Positions 22,150 through 31,843 of a DNA stretch of 64,000 nt are shown piece by piece; the first letter of the stretch is position 1, and the number at the start of each line of letters is the position of its first letter. Source of the stretch: Cinnamomum chago (taxonomy: Eukaryota > Streptophyta > Magnoliopsida > Laurales > Lauraceae); the NCBI GenBank assembly GCA_038049695.1, contig CP142453.1, positions 761,501 to 825,500 on the forward strand, read 5' to 3'. Made by a program: the position numbers and the translations under genes. A model generated the notes under the pieces. It did not search any database. It had not been told where the DNA came from and was given only the letters and a program-made list of their open reading frames with translations.

Positions 22150-24514
22150 TCTCTCTCCCCCCAACCATGGCTGCCCTTGGCTTTCCCTTACCTGCAGATC
22201 CTCATGAGTTCAGACTTGAGGAGGCAACTGCTCCCCTGGACCTTCTGTTGGCTCTGCCCCTAGGATTTGCCTCCACAACTTCATTATGAGTTGAGAGGGG
22301 ACAACTTGGCTCTGCCCCTGAACAACGTGAGGAGGAAGATACTCCAATGAGAATTCAAGAACAACCTTCAGATGAAAAGGCACCTCTTAAAGTCTATTCT
22401 CGAAGGAAAAAGCCATCTCAGCTGGCCTACCAACATCAAATGTCCAAGATCCAGAAATTAACACCTCATTGCCAAGTCTTCTAATCCTGCAGGTGATCTT
22501 GATCTTCCTATTGCCCATATAAAGGGAAAACGTTCATGTGTCACACATGATCCAATTCAGAATATTATGTCATATCGTTGTTTGTCATCTACATTTAGAT
22601 AATTTGTGTTGCAAATGTATGCTGAACGCACACCCTCACAAGTATGTGATGCTCTAAAGTATCCTTGGTGGAAAGTTGCAACGACAGAAGAAATGGAGGG
22701 GCTTGACAAGAATAAAACTTGGGATATTATTGATCTTCCACAATGCAAGCGTACCATAGGATACAAGTGGGTGCATACACTGAAATATAATCCTGATGGT
22801 ACAATACATCAATAATAAGGCAAGGTTAGTGGCAAACAGTCTCAGTCATATGGTGTGGATTACTTTGAGACGTTTTCACCCGTGGCTAAGTTAAAAATTT
22901 AGTTCGAATATTATTAAAATTTTTTTTTCAGTTCGAGTTATTCTCTCTCTTGCTGCAAATCTGGATTGGCCATTATACCAAATGGACACAAAAAATGCAT
23001 TTCTTGATGGAGATCTTCAAGAAGAAGTCTACATTGAATTACCACCAGGGATTTCATTGAATGATCAGAGTAACAAAGTGTGTTGGTTGAAAAAATCCTA
23101 GTATGGGCTAAAGCAGTCTTCACAGCCTACTTCAGCAGATTCAGTCAAGCTATGTTAAAAACAGACTACAGGAAATATCACGTGGATCACACATTGTTTG
23201 TGAAGAGGACTAGATAAAAAATAACTATTCCAATTGTGTACGTTGATGACATTGTTATTACTGGCAATGATGTGGAAGAAGTGAAAATGTTAAAGCAACA
23301 TAATTCAAAATGAAGGATCTTGCTGAATTAAGATATTTTCTTGGACTCAAATTTGCAAGTTCAAAGAAAGGGATTGTGATATGCCTGCGGAAATATACTC
23401 TTGATCTACTAGAAGAAACTAGAATGTTTGGAGTGAAGCCTGTCGATACTCCAATCGAGCAGAATCACGAAATTAGCATTGATAGTGGAGAGTTACTTCA
23501 TGACATCCCATCATATCTGAGACTGGTTAGATGATTATTGTATTTAACCATAACTCGTCCTATTATAGCTTATGTTGTTAGTTTGGTTATGTTGCTTTTA
23601 GTTCATATCAACTAATTAGTGTTGGCAATATTCGATATTTATATCTGGCAGTGTATGAGATTTATTGGGTTGTTTTCTAATATGCACTGATTTGATTATT
23701 GTTTCCTTGTAGAAAAGCAAAGTCGGCAAATCCAACTTTGTTCGAAGATTCCGCCAAGTAGGAAGCGAAATTTCTTTGGAGGTCTACGCTTCTGTGCTCT
23801 TTTCGTTCTAGTTTATATGATTACAGAAAATCAAGAAGTATATAATCATCTGTTCATTGCTAATTGCTATGACCTCACATCGGCTCATATGCAAGGCAGT
23901 TTACTGTTCGGCCTGCTAATTTAGTTAATAACATAATTTTTGTTGTCCATGCACAGGCGGTCCTTGCAATAACTATTCCAATGTGAAGGGCAACTTGATG
24001 AAGAAGGCAAAAATGGAGTACCTTAATAGGTGAATTATCTTTGGCCCCTCCTTTGTATTCATAAATCATAAACTTGATCATCTTTTCTGTCCACCATAAA
24101 ACTGTATATTTTAACGATTTTTTTTTTTTTTTGCATTAACTTGTTTCTTTGGCATTCTGTTGTTCTACCAATAGCCATGAGGCCAGAGTTCATCAAGCCA
24201 TGAGGAAAAACGACTTGAAGAGGACGTCCTTTACACCTCCAAGGTATTCTCTCATCCTCTTTAACATTTATCTATTTGTATAGGTGTCCATGTCTGCTTG
24301 TGCATGTGTTTTTGTTGCATGTGCATGTGTGTCTCATGCCTGAGTTCATGGTCTCTGTGTATTGTGTTTGCTTCACTATTAACTGCTACTTGTTATATAC
24401 AGTGTCTCTCGGTCAACAAAGCCAACTGGTTTTCTTGGGAAGACTTCAAAGCCAACTGGTTTTCTTGGGAAGACTTCTGCATCCACCTCTAAACTAAACA
24501 AGCCATTGTCTTGA
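16194..24514 (+). CDS. ELOA: Elongin-A-like protein (transcription factor SIII subunit A), 7 coding exons
   Basis: Coding exons: 16194-16367, 16733-16870, 17053-17131, 23713-23781, 23957-24029, 24175-24243 and 24403-24514 (714 nt, 237 aa plus TGA). All junctions are GT-AG and in phase. Residues about 8-110 match the elongin A domain: TAIDNVRYIGDVGE, LPHCTAEQLMHIEN, GRDLSEVTDSLWKRFY and KVVFKWRLLYEAKLKERDD. The downstream blocks KQSRQIQLCSKIPP and NVKGNLMKKAKMEYLN fit plant homologues. In the family, elongin A binds elongin B/C through a BC box, acting in Pol II elongation or as a ubiquitin-ligase adaptor. Here the BC box reads TLLELSIQTAI, with Ser where Cys is usual. The last exon carries a perfect in-frame 30-nt duplication (KPTGFLGKTS twice). 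Intron 3 (6.6 kb) contains a dead Copia element. The ATG is chosen because it opens the conserved KKIPTLLEL segment. Confidence 0.9.
17408..17632 (+). repeat. 5' LTR of the degenerate Copia (225 bp)
   Basis: It begins TGTTAAGAG and ends CATCTAAACA, directly before the primer binding site. A TATA-like CTATAAAT lies near 17516, followed by a leader rich in TTCT runs. The boundary is set by the TG...CA ends and the primer site, not by comparison with a 3' LTR. Confidence 0.7.
17633..17650 (+). other. Primer binding site (initiator Met-tRNA) of the degenerate Copia
   Basis: TGGTATCAGAGCC directly follows the LTR. This is complementary to the 3' end of plant initiator tRNA-Met, the usual Copia primer. 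The same site occurs in the second Copia at 35052. Confidence 0.9.
17980..18011. repeat. (CT)n microsatellite
   Basis: Uninterrupted CT repeats of about 16 units in the leader of the degenerate Copia, upstream of its gag start. Confidence 0.95.
18167..18379 (+). pseudogene. gag remnant of the degenerate Copia
   Basis: The 70-aa open frame begins MESKPQKDN and includes NGKGYDEWSHSIELAL and GYVDGTKP, typical of the N-terminal gag (UBN2-like) domain. It ends at a premature stop. Further gag-like sequence continues in other frames to about 19000, including a Gly/Arg-rich stretch. Confidence 0.75.
20432..20800. repeat. Tandem duplication spanning the Copia/hAT junction, about 179-bp unit
   Basis: CACTTTCTTCGAGAATGC starts at 20432 and again at 20611. 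Both units run through Copia integrase-tail sequence, across the hAT insertion point, into hAT terminal sequence ending near AAATATAAAAGAATA. The second copy has a small insertion (GGATAAAAA). The duplication therefore arose after the hAT inserted. Confidence 0.85.
20487..21099. mobile_element. Nested non-autonomous hAT-type element 1, 613 bp
   Basis: It is flanked by a perfect 8-bp direct repeat TGAATGAT (20479-20486 and 21100-21107). The ends are related: CATAGCTGGCCGTTC on the left, CATAGTTGTCAATTC on the right (reverse complement). The right part is rich in GGAACGG and CCGG motifs, as in hAT MITEs. An internal tandem duplication carries a second copy of the left junction. No transposase frame. 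Confidence 0.75.
21276..22320. mobile_element. Nested non-autonomous hAT-type element 2, 1045 bp
   Basis: Terminal inverted repeats are CAGTGGCGGAGTCAGG on the left and CAGGGGCAGAGCCAAG on the right (reverse complement). The flanks are AACAACCT and AACAACGT (6 of 8 matching), consistent with a decayed 8-bp hAT target duplication. It interrupts the Copia segment between integrase and reverse transcriptase. A (CAT)n tract near 22122-22149 gives a spurious poly-His frame. Confidence 0.75.
22122..22149. repeat. (CAT)n microsatellite
   Basis: About nine CAT units inside hAT-type element 2. It is read as poly-His or poly-Ile in chance ORFs. Confidence 0.9.
22606..23580 (+). pseudogene. Reverse transcriptase remnant of the degenerate Copia
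   Basis: Pieces of the RVT_2 domain occur in order across several frames: WWKVATTEEMEGLDK, GYKWVHTLKYNPDG, NAFLDGDLQEEVYIELPPG, the catalytic YVDDIVITG at 23239-23265, MKDLAELRYFLGLKF and LLYLTITRP. In-frame stops and shifts separate them. RNase H is absent. Confidence 0.85.
24421..24480 (+). repeat. In-frame 30-nt tandem duplication in the elongin-A last exon
   Basis: Two identical 30-nt units (AAAGCCAACTGG...GGGAAGACTTC) encode KPTGFLGKTS twice, close to the C-terminus. The perfect identity suggests a recent event or an assembly duplication. Confidence 0.95.
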
Positions 24515-25261
24515 TTGTTGACAAAATTGTGTCAAGGGAGCTATAAGATGTTATGGGGTCTGTTCTTGATCGTCTTTTCATCAGCATCTATTCATCTTTA
24601 TCCTTTAATTCTCATCTCATATATACTTGGTAGAATGGGTTTCTTGTATTGTGAAGTCTTGCCTTCAGCAGCTAGAAAATCAGCATTTAGTGCCTTGCTG
24701 GTCAGCCTTGGCTAATGTTTCAGTGCTGACTGATATGCTTCCCATTGGGAAACGAATCAGGTTCTCAGATGCATGTATAATTTTCTCATTTTTCTCATTA
24801 ATGTCATCCCATTTGTGTTTTCTCTCCGTCGTTGGATTGATAGGTCTTCCTGAAGTAACTTATAGCTGGTTGTTGTATTTTGTTAATTCCTATTATAATC
24901 CACACATGATAATATAATTTACAGGGTGAAACATTTGGGGATCTGAAAGAGGAAAAAAGCTCAAATGATATTAGTGTGTGCTTGTGCTGTGAGAAGTTTC
25001 CTCTTTCTCTGCGGATTTCCATTTCTGCAATGAGAGGACCTGAGTTCCCACCCCACATAGGAGATTGAAATCCTATCCATCGAAGAAAATTAGTTCATTT
25101 TCATTTCCTTTTCTGTGAAGATGTATCACACCAAATGATCAGTAAAAGGGGTTGCACAAAATATCAGGACAATTTTTCTCTATATCACCCTCTAGAAGCA
25201 GAAATGGGTAGTTAAAAGTTTCAAAAGATGCACTTATTGACAAAACTATATGATAATGGAG

Positions 25262-25395
25262 CAACACTCTCTGGTTGAGTGGTGTTGGCACCTAAGTATC
25301 ACACACATGGCCAAGGATTGATCCATGGGAATTTAAGCTTAAGTATCACTCCTGACCAGCCCAACTTAGCGTAAAAGAAGAAAAAAAGAAACTAT
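25262..25395 (+). mobile_element. tRNA-derived SINE-like sequence
   Basis: An A-box-like TGGTTGAGTGGTGTTGG and a B-box-like AAGGATTGATCC are spaced about 36 nt apart. An A-rich end (AGAAGAAAAAAAGAAAC) lies about 120 nt downstream. It is diverged from any functional tRNA. Confidence 0.45.
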
Positions 25396-25399
25396 AAAA

Positions 25400-26154
25400 C
25401 AGTGGCTTTATAATTCAGGGAGAGAACTTGACTTCCATGAGCTCTCCCTCCAAGCTCCAATTCCTGCCCCATCGCCGGTGGCCCTTACAAAACATATGGA
25501 ACCCCACCCTGAAAGTTGGAACTAAATTGTCTGTTTTTTCTTTTTCTTTTTTCTACGCAGTATGACTGGGCAGCCACACAACCCTAGTCAATTGATTGCT
25601 CCAGTCACTGTGATCTAGATAAGAGGATTGGGTTCTGTTAGTTTTTGAAATCTGGATTGGATCATTTTCCTTTTAGGGGTTTATACCAGAAAAATTCCCT
25701 GAGACCCTTGGTAGACAAAACCTAAAATTTTGATAGTAAATGGATAGGACTTACTGCCACACTTTCCTCCTTTTCTTTTCTGTTTTTTCTAACCTTTTGC
25801 ACTAAGCAGAGATATGGCTGCTTATTTTTAATACACCATATATCACCGTCTCAAGCCTTCTTTTCCCTCATCCTATTCGTTTCAGGAAAGACTTTTTGCA
25901 ACCTTTTCATCTCACAACCTACTTTTTTGATTTTTTCTTCCTTTGATTACTCTATTAAAGAGGAAAGTCGACTCCAACCAATTGTCCCCTTTGGCCCTTT
26001 TCCCTTCGATTCTCTGCAACTTTTTAACCCTATATAATGTAAAATGGTCACATCAATTAGGCGGTAAACCCTATATAATTGTGACTGTGAAATCTTCAAG
26101 GAAATATACATGTGAATGTATTGATGTGGAATGTTGCTCCATCATCCGAGTGTG
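25400..26154. other. Intergenic stretch, no gene seen
   Basis: Pyrimidine-rich and AT-rich sequence with only short chance frames. It lies downstream of the elongin-A gene and may include the end of its 3' UTR. Confidence 0.5.
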
Positions 26155-26455
26155 ATTGAGCATGATATCGCTACTCATAGCAGTTAAACATAACTGAACT
26201 GATGCTAACTGAGAGTGTAAGCATGTGCTGGGCATCGATATTGCTACTCATAATGTTAAATAAATGTCAATCTAAGAGTGCTAGCCTATGCTGGGCATCG
26301 ATATCGATGTTTATATGAGTTCCAGATCACAAAATCTAGGCCAAACTAAAAATATAAGCATGTGCCGAGCATTGATATCACTGCTTGTAGTATTGAATGG
26401 ATGCCAATTTGAGGGTGTTAGCGTGGAGAATTGATATCGCCACTCTACAAAGGGT
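26155..26455. repeat. Degenerate minisatellite, about 62-bp units, 4-5 copies
   Basis: Units share a core like AAGCATGTGCTGGGCATCGA followed by TATTGCTACTCATA and GAGAGTG or similar. They differ by many substitutions and small indels. The ends are approximate. Confidence 0.65.
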
Positions 26456-26654
26456 AGAAAAAAACCTCTTACATTCAAGGATCATCACAAATTACATTGA
26501 TAGATCAATCCTACATTTAATTCACATAAAAAATCATGTCCTGCATGCACCTAAACATTCAACATCACATTCATCTCCACATTCACATTCACCCTTCACA
26601 ATGTTTACATATGCAGTATACAAATTGCCCCATTTGAAGTATGAAACAATCAAA

Positions 26655-26885
26655 TATTGATGTCATCGTAACCTCATTAGGCTCCCAACCTTCTGAAAAC
26701 ACTTTAACAAACATTGCCATAGCTTCTTGGGACCTTCCATTATGAGCATACCCATAAATTAAAGTGCTCTAAACCACCACATGTTTTTTCAGGCAACTTC
26801 TCAAGCAACTTGTGCGCTTCATCGAAGAACCCATCATCAGAGAACTCGTTCTCATGAGATTGGGTTCGGTGCCCGACTTCAGCAG
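26655..26885 (-). pseudogene. PPR-repeat protein fragment, frameshifted
   Basis: On the minus strand one frame gives GFFDEAHKLLEKLPEK and a shifted frame gives LIYGYAHNGRSQEAMAMF followed by VFSEGWEPNEVTMTS. These are the helical pattern of pentatricopeptide repeats of the organellar RNA-editing type. At least two frame breaks, one at an A run, separate them, and no longer PPR frame surrounds them. It is probably a relic of a retroposed or decayed PPR gene. Confidence 0.7.
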
Positions 26886-27180
26886 CCACATGTGAGTCTA
26901 CTTCCCTTTAGTTCAATAAAAGGAAGCATGTGCCTTGAGGAGAAAAGGGCAGAATGAGATTTCTAATCATGTAGTAGTATAGGACCAATGTTTTTGTGAG
27001 GGAATAAAGACGATGGGAGGGCTCGGAAGATGATGTTGAAGGGGAAGAGGTTAGGATATTGTAAACAGAAGAAGAGGAGAAGAGAAGGGGTTAATCGATG
27101 TTTCGAGATGGGGACCAGGCGCAGAACCTGATATTCTTGAGAGGCAATGGAGGGAAAATGTTGGAAATGTTAGTTATCGT

Positions 27181-27238
27181 TGCCATGACATCTATGTATG
27201 TGTCACAACTGCCATGACATCCATGTATGTGTCACAAC
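27181..27238. repeat. 29-bp tandem duplication
   Basis: Two copies of TGCCATGACATC-ATGTATGTGTCACAAC differ at one base. It lies in non-coding sequence. Confidence 0.95.
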
Positions 27239-27860
27239 GCTTGGAAGGAGTGTAAAGGAGAAAAGAAAACTAAAAAATATTGTATTGGATGAGCAACACA
27301 CATGTGAAGAAAAAATTTGCAATCAATGAATGGAGGAAGAGGAAGAAGAGGAAAAAAAAAAGGACGTTGTAAGTTGTATATAGTTTAAATGAGCAGCGAC
27401 ATCACTATCCAGTGAAAAATATAAAATAAAATACCAAAAAGGGCTCCTGGGACCAATCCGGGTCATATAAATCTTCTGGGTCCTTTTTGGTCTTCCATAG
27501 GTCTAACTCTAAGGGGAATTTTTTTTTGGGTAAAACCCTCTTCCTTTTATAACTCGTGAATTAAAATCATTTAGATACCATTGTGGGACCTACCTCTTTG
27601 CACCAATGGAGTTCACTGTAAGGTGATCCAAAAGTTAACACTGTGGATCCTATAAAGGATAATTATGAACACTAGAGCCTTATCCCAGATGATGGGGACA
27701 GCAGTAAATAAAACGAAAAATAAATTAAAAAAACAAAATTGGGTTAAACAAAAAGGTAAAGAACTGGCCAGCAGGCCAGGGCGGCCCTGGGTCATCTATA
27801 GAAAAAAAAAAAGGTAAAGAAATGCACCATCCGGGTAGGGTGGTTAACCAGGAAATAAAC

Positions 27861-30800
27861 CTAATCCATCTTAACATTTTCAGGAGGGCTCTCACAATAA
27901 TTCTCTACTGCCAAGGCTAAATCCTGTGGTCCCAGGGAGGACTTTGATGTCCCTGAACTGAAGTGCCTAGGCCCATTTTTGGACCATTCTGCTCTCATCT
28001 TAATGATATCCCTTTCCTGTTGCCCTCTGAAAGTGATTAAAAACATGTTTTGGTCATCTGAAACTCAAATTCTCAAATGGCACCCTGGGTCCGGCCAAAC
28101 TCAAGGACCCAATAAAAATAAATGTGTTATAAAAGAACGAAAAATGATCCCCTGCTGCTGGCCCATTGGAGTTCCAATCACTCAGCTTCAGTTGACCAAC
28201 GCCCTGCCCACCTTTCACCCAAATTTACTCCCAAAGTACAATAAACTCCATTGGATTAATCAAGTGATAATGCAGGATTAACTTATTTTGCTTTTCAGTG
28301 CCTGTACTAGATCAAATTTGTCTAAAAGAAAGTCGGTCTGCTATTTGGCCAGCAGTTATGTGAACCCCAGACTTTTAATTAGGTTTACAAGCATCCAAAC
28401 AGGTCCACTCAGCTACAGGTAAGAGGAGATCCAAAGGGAGCAAAGTCTCAGGAAATCAGTTTTACCAGGTTTCAAGTTGCAGGGATGCAAACATACCCAA
28501 CAAAATTATAATGACTAAGAACCTAATTGGTTTGCCCATTGTCTTCCATTCCGAAGCTTAGATGTCCCATAGAGAGGGCCATAAGTGGTTCAAGGGTTTA
28601 CTTCAACCCATCTAGGGTTTTTACATGGAAGATGCCGCTGAGCTGAAAAAAGAAGGTAGACGCTCTTTTTACCGGGTATATTTGGAAAGGAATAATTGAA
28701 AGACTAGCATTTTGCAACGTCGTTATCATGCTCTTTGAGAATACAAGTTTTACAGATTCAAACTCAAAGAGGGAGAGATTGGATACAAGACACTGGCAAG
28801 ACAAAATAAACACCATTCTTAAAACCAAGTGCACCAGGACTAAGAACTGAGGGTTGTGTGTTTACATGGAATTGAATTCCTAGTCATTCTAAGAACTCTA
28901 TTCTTAGGCGTTGCTTTCAATTGAAAAAACAACGTGAAGATCCAGTTATGGAAAATGAATTATTGGGAGATGCAAAATTAAAACCCAGAGCTGTCACCCT
29001 ATATCCCTTTTTACATCTCCGGCTCCACCTTATATTGTCCACCTCCTCACTTCTATAATAATCCTCTCTTAGAATCAATTTTACCATGAATTCCTAAGAA
29101 CTCAATTCCATGCAAACAAATAGGCTCTAAGCATTGCAATTCCTGTCCGAAAGAATGAATCATCTCATTTCACCCTGGCGCTTCCAGAAAATTGCAACCT
29201 GCAGCAATGAGTCTTTAAACTGCAACCCAGGAATCCACACAACCATGAACCCAACAACGATCTTTACGTTACACACGCAAGAAAGGAATCTCTTGGCACA
29301 AAAACTGAAAGAAGTCTGACCGAAGTCTCATTGAACATTAGAATATCAAATAGGTATCAACTAGTGAAGTAAACGAGCTTATGCAATTTCAGTTGGAGCG
29401 AACAATCATATTCTGACATTAAGTTGAATTTGCTCCTAAATGGTACTCAGCGTCAGCCCCCATTGGAAATAAGAACCCATTGAATGCTTTCAATATTTCG
29501 CCCTGCCCTGCCCTCCAGAGCTGAAGCTGTCTCCATTCACAGAAGATTGCATGATAGAAAAACTGCACCTTTTTTCTTTGTTTTTATAATAGACAAATAA
29601 GTACTTCGTTGATTTTCTTGAAATTTCATAAAAGCCATACACATGAAAGCCAACAGTTCTTTCTACGGACATTGTTTGAGATTACATACATAAGTGGTTT
29701 AGATTGACTGATTTTAGCCCGGCACAAATAATTAGTTCCCAAGCTACGCCCGTTATGGAATCTTCCAAAAAAAAATTGTAATTCACAAGCCATCAAGAGG
29801 GGTAGTCAAATGGCTTTCAGATCTTTCCAACTTCAGGGCGTGCACCCACAGGCTGGGCTACCAGTTTCAAAATATAGTCTTCTAGTCTGGAACAAGACTT
29901 AACTCCAAAGTCATCCATATTTTGACAATTAATTTGTGCATCGCATCAACTGCTAAAAATAATTTCCACAAGAAAATGAAGCCGCCCACAACTTGGCATG
30001 AAGATAATATGAGAGAACATTAAAACATGGCAAGCCAAACTGATGAGCTTCCTCCGACTGAGTAGGATGCTGATGCAATCAGGGGAACCAAGAGCATTAC
30101 CAACCAATGAGAGAGAGAGAGAGAGAGAGAGTACCATTGGAGGAAAGTTCTCCAATCACATCACCACAACATGTGATATCTGCTTAAAGTAGATGAGTCA
30201 ACTTAAAACCACGGACTACATGGTGCATGGAAGTATTCCCTAAAGGTACAAAGAAAGAAATCTAAATCTTTAGCATTATCTGATTCATGCAATTCAAGGG
30301 GTGCTCCTCTGCTCTAAATGTTGGATTTGACATTGAAAACCAACTAAAGCTTGCCCCCGTTATTGTTTGGCATTTTTGCAATGGATGGTGTTTCTGAGAA
30401 GGAAGGATGCTTACAATCAAACAGGCCTACACAATCGTTCTCTTTATATTCTTGAATTCAATTCATAACTATTTACCTTATAAAACTGATCATCTCTACT
30501 TGCTTATTGTAACCAGCAAGCACTGCTATTCTATAATCCCAAGAATGACTGCCCTGTCGCCCCTTTCAGAAACTACCAGGGGAAAATACCCATTATTCCC
30601 TAATGCCCCAAACATGTACTGATTCAAAACATTTATCAAGTAGGATCCTGGCATGGGTAAGCTTGCAATGATTGGGGTTGAGTCATGAGTGGAAAAGTAC
30701 ATTTTACAAACCAAGCCCACAAGGATTCAATAAATATGAGAAAGTGTAACCAAAGTTTATAAGCAAGAAAAGAACTTACACACTGGGCTTCCCATCAAGG

Positions 30801-31843
30801 CTATAGGAACGACCCTTAGCTACAAAGGAAACAAAGGGCAATAATAATGCTAAAACGAAAATCAAGATACTAGCCCCTGGTTTTAGGGACGTGCGTGTGT
30901 GAGTCCAAATCTCCTATGTAGCAAAGGAAAAAAAAAAACCCCCCAAGATATTAGACCATTTGTAACCCATTCAATATTATTCAAGAAGTTTTATTTTTAT
31001 TTTTATTTTTATCGGAGGGTGTCCCAACCCTTTGGGCTGGACCAATCCCTTCGGGCCCGAGCGGGAGCCGGGTAAATCCCCTATGACTTTTTTTTTAAAT
31101 GTCATGGAACCTCACATTAACTATTAACTCTAGGATTTCAAAATCCATGAGAACTCCGCAAAATGTGAGGTTCCATATCCAATTTCCCCTTCTATTACAC
31201 ATTATTTAATGTACTCATCTTTTTTTTTTTGGAGATTGGTAGATATATGGAACTGCTGCTTTAAGAGTTTTGTCTTTGCAAAATTCCACATGATTTCATT
31301 TCTCCCTTGTTAAAAAAAAAGATTTCCCTTATAAAATAACTCTCCTAAATGATCTTTTCCCACCTTGGTTATTTCCTTCCAAATCTGAGACTGACCTCTT
31401 CTATTAATCCCTCTAGTTTTCCACCCTCGTCTCACTCCCCCTACTTTACTTTTATCACTTTCCTCCAAAGAGCCTCTCTTTCTTCCCCAAATTTCCACTA
31501 CCATTTAGATAGCAAAGCCAGTTTTTTGTCTTACATTTCCAAACCCTAGACCCCCACTAATGGTAAGGATACTATCTCCTTCTCTCTCCAAAGAGAATTT
31601 CTTTCAATCTTTTCAAGAACATGTGCCCCTTCGCAGGAATCTTAAAGAGAATAAATAATATATGGGCAAATTAGCAAAGGTGGGTTAAATGAGTGTAATC
31701 CGTCCTCCAAGAGGGATATGTATGCCTTTTTCCATGAGGACAACTTCCTTCTGAATTTCTCAAACACTGCATTTCATGTGGAGTGTGCCCAAGGATCACA
31801 CCTGATGAAACTCCAGCATTCCAATTACATGTACAATAGTATC
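27861..31843 (-). CDS. Putative unidentified gene, 3' portion: three phase-compatible exon-like segments
   Basis: On the minus strand, three segments have good splice borders and compatible phases. 31802-31843: acceptor TTTACAG, donor CAG/GTGTGA. 30780-30819: acceptor CCTTTGTAG, donor GTGT/GTAAGT. 27861-28026: acceptor CACTTTCAG, stop TAG. Joined, they read YYCTCNWNAGVSS, then AKGRSYSLDGKPSV, then GQQERDIIKMRAEWSKNG through SSLGPQDLALAVENY to a normal stop. The composition looks like real protein and not intron translation. I do not recognise the family. No upstream exon or start was found before the V-ATPase gene at 33138, so the gene is incomplete as seen, and introns of 2.8 kb and 1.0 kb are assumed. 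It could be a decayed gene tail. Confidence 0.42.
28851..29127. mobile_element. MITE-like element with inverted ends, about 277 bp
   Basis: The ends are inverted relatives: GTGTTTACATGGAATTGA on the left and TTGTTTGCATGGAATTGA on the right (reverse complement). The flanks TGA and TAA are imperfect. It resembles PIF/Harbinger MITEs. It lies in the assumed intron of the unidentified minus-strand gene. Confidence 0.5.
29130..30775. other. Non-coding stretch, no firm feature
   Basis: Only short chance frames and a (GA)n tract at 30109-30131. On the minus strand near 29970-30080 a 38-codon frame with acceptor-like upstream sequence exists but has no recognisable motif. Confidence 0.4.
30987..31086 (-). 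mobile_element. SINE family S, 3' fragment
   Basis: The plus strand shows a (TTTTTA)n run (the tail of a minus-strand insertion) followed by GGAGGGTGTCCCAACCCTTT, GGGCTGGACC and GAGCCGGGTAAATCCCC. These match the 3' module of the S family. The tRNA-like head is missing. Confidence 0.55.
31104..31176. repeat. Short perfect inverted repeat (15-bp arms)
   Basis: ATGGAACCTCACATT at 31104-31118 and its exact complement at 31162-31176, with a 43-nt spacer. Confidence 0.85.

Larger units (their letters stand above)
17408..23580 (+). mobile_element. Degenerate Ty1/copia retrotransposon in the elongin-A intron, 3' truncated
   Basis: The order is LTR, primer binding site, gag, zinc-knuckle-like segment, protease, integrase and reverse transcriptase, all recognisable but full of stops and frameshifts. 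Landmarks: protease IDSGATNHV near 19245; integrase zinc region WHCRLGHLSFNSL near 19630; integrase tail YFVSMNVTFFEN near 20413; RT block WWKVATTEEMEGLDKNKTWD near 22670; QMDTKNAFLDGD near 22980; YVDDIVITGN at 23239. Recognisable sequence stops near 23580 before RNase H, and no 3' LTR matching 17408-17632 was seen. Two hAT-type elements are nested inside. It is in the same orientation as the host gene and spliced out with intron 3. Confidence 0.88.

Noticed and set aside
22042-22289. Poly-His frames (HHHHHHHH)
   Set aside because: Product of a (CAT)n microsatellite inside a hAT-type element.
29970-30080. Minus-strand 38-codon frame (HPTQSEEAHQFGLPCF...) as an extra exon of the unidentified gene
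   Set aside because: Weak acceptor and no donor, and it lies between two segments that already join in phase without it.
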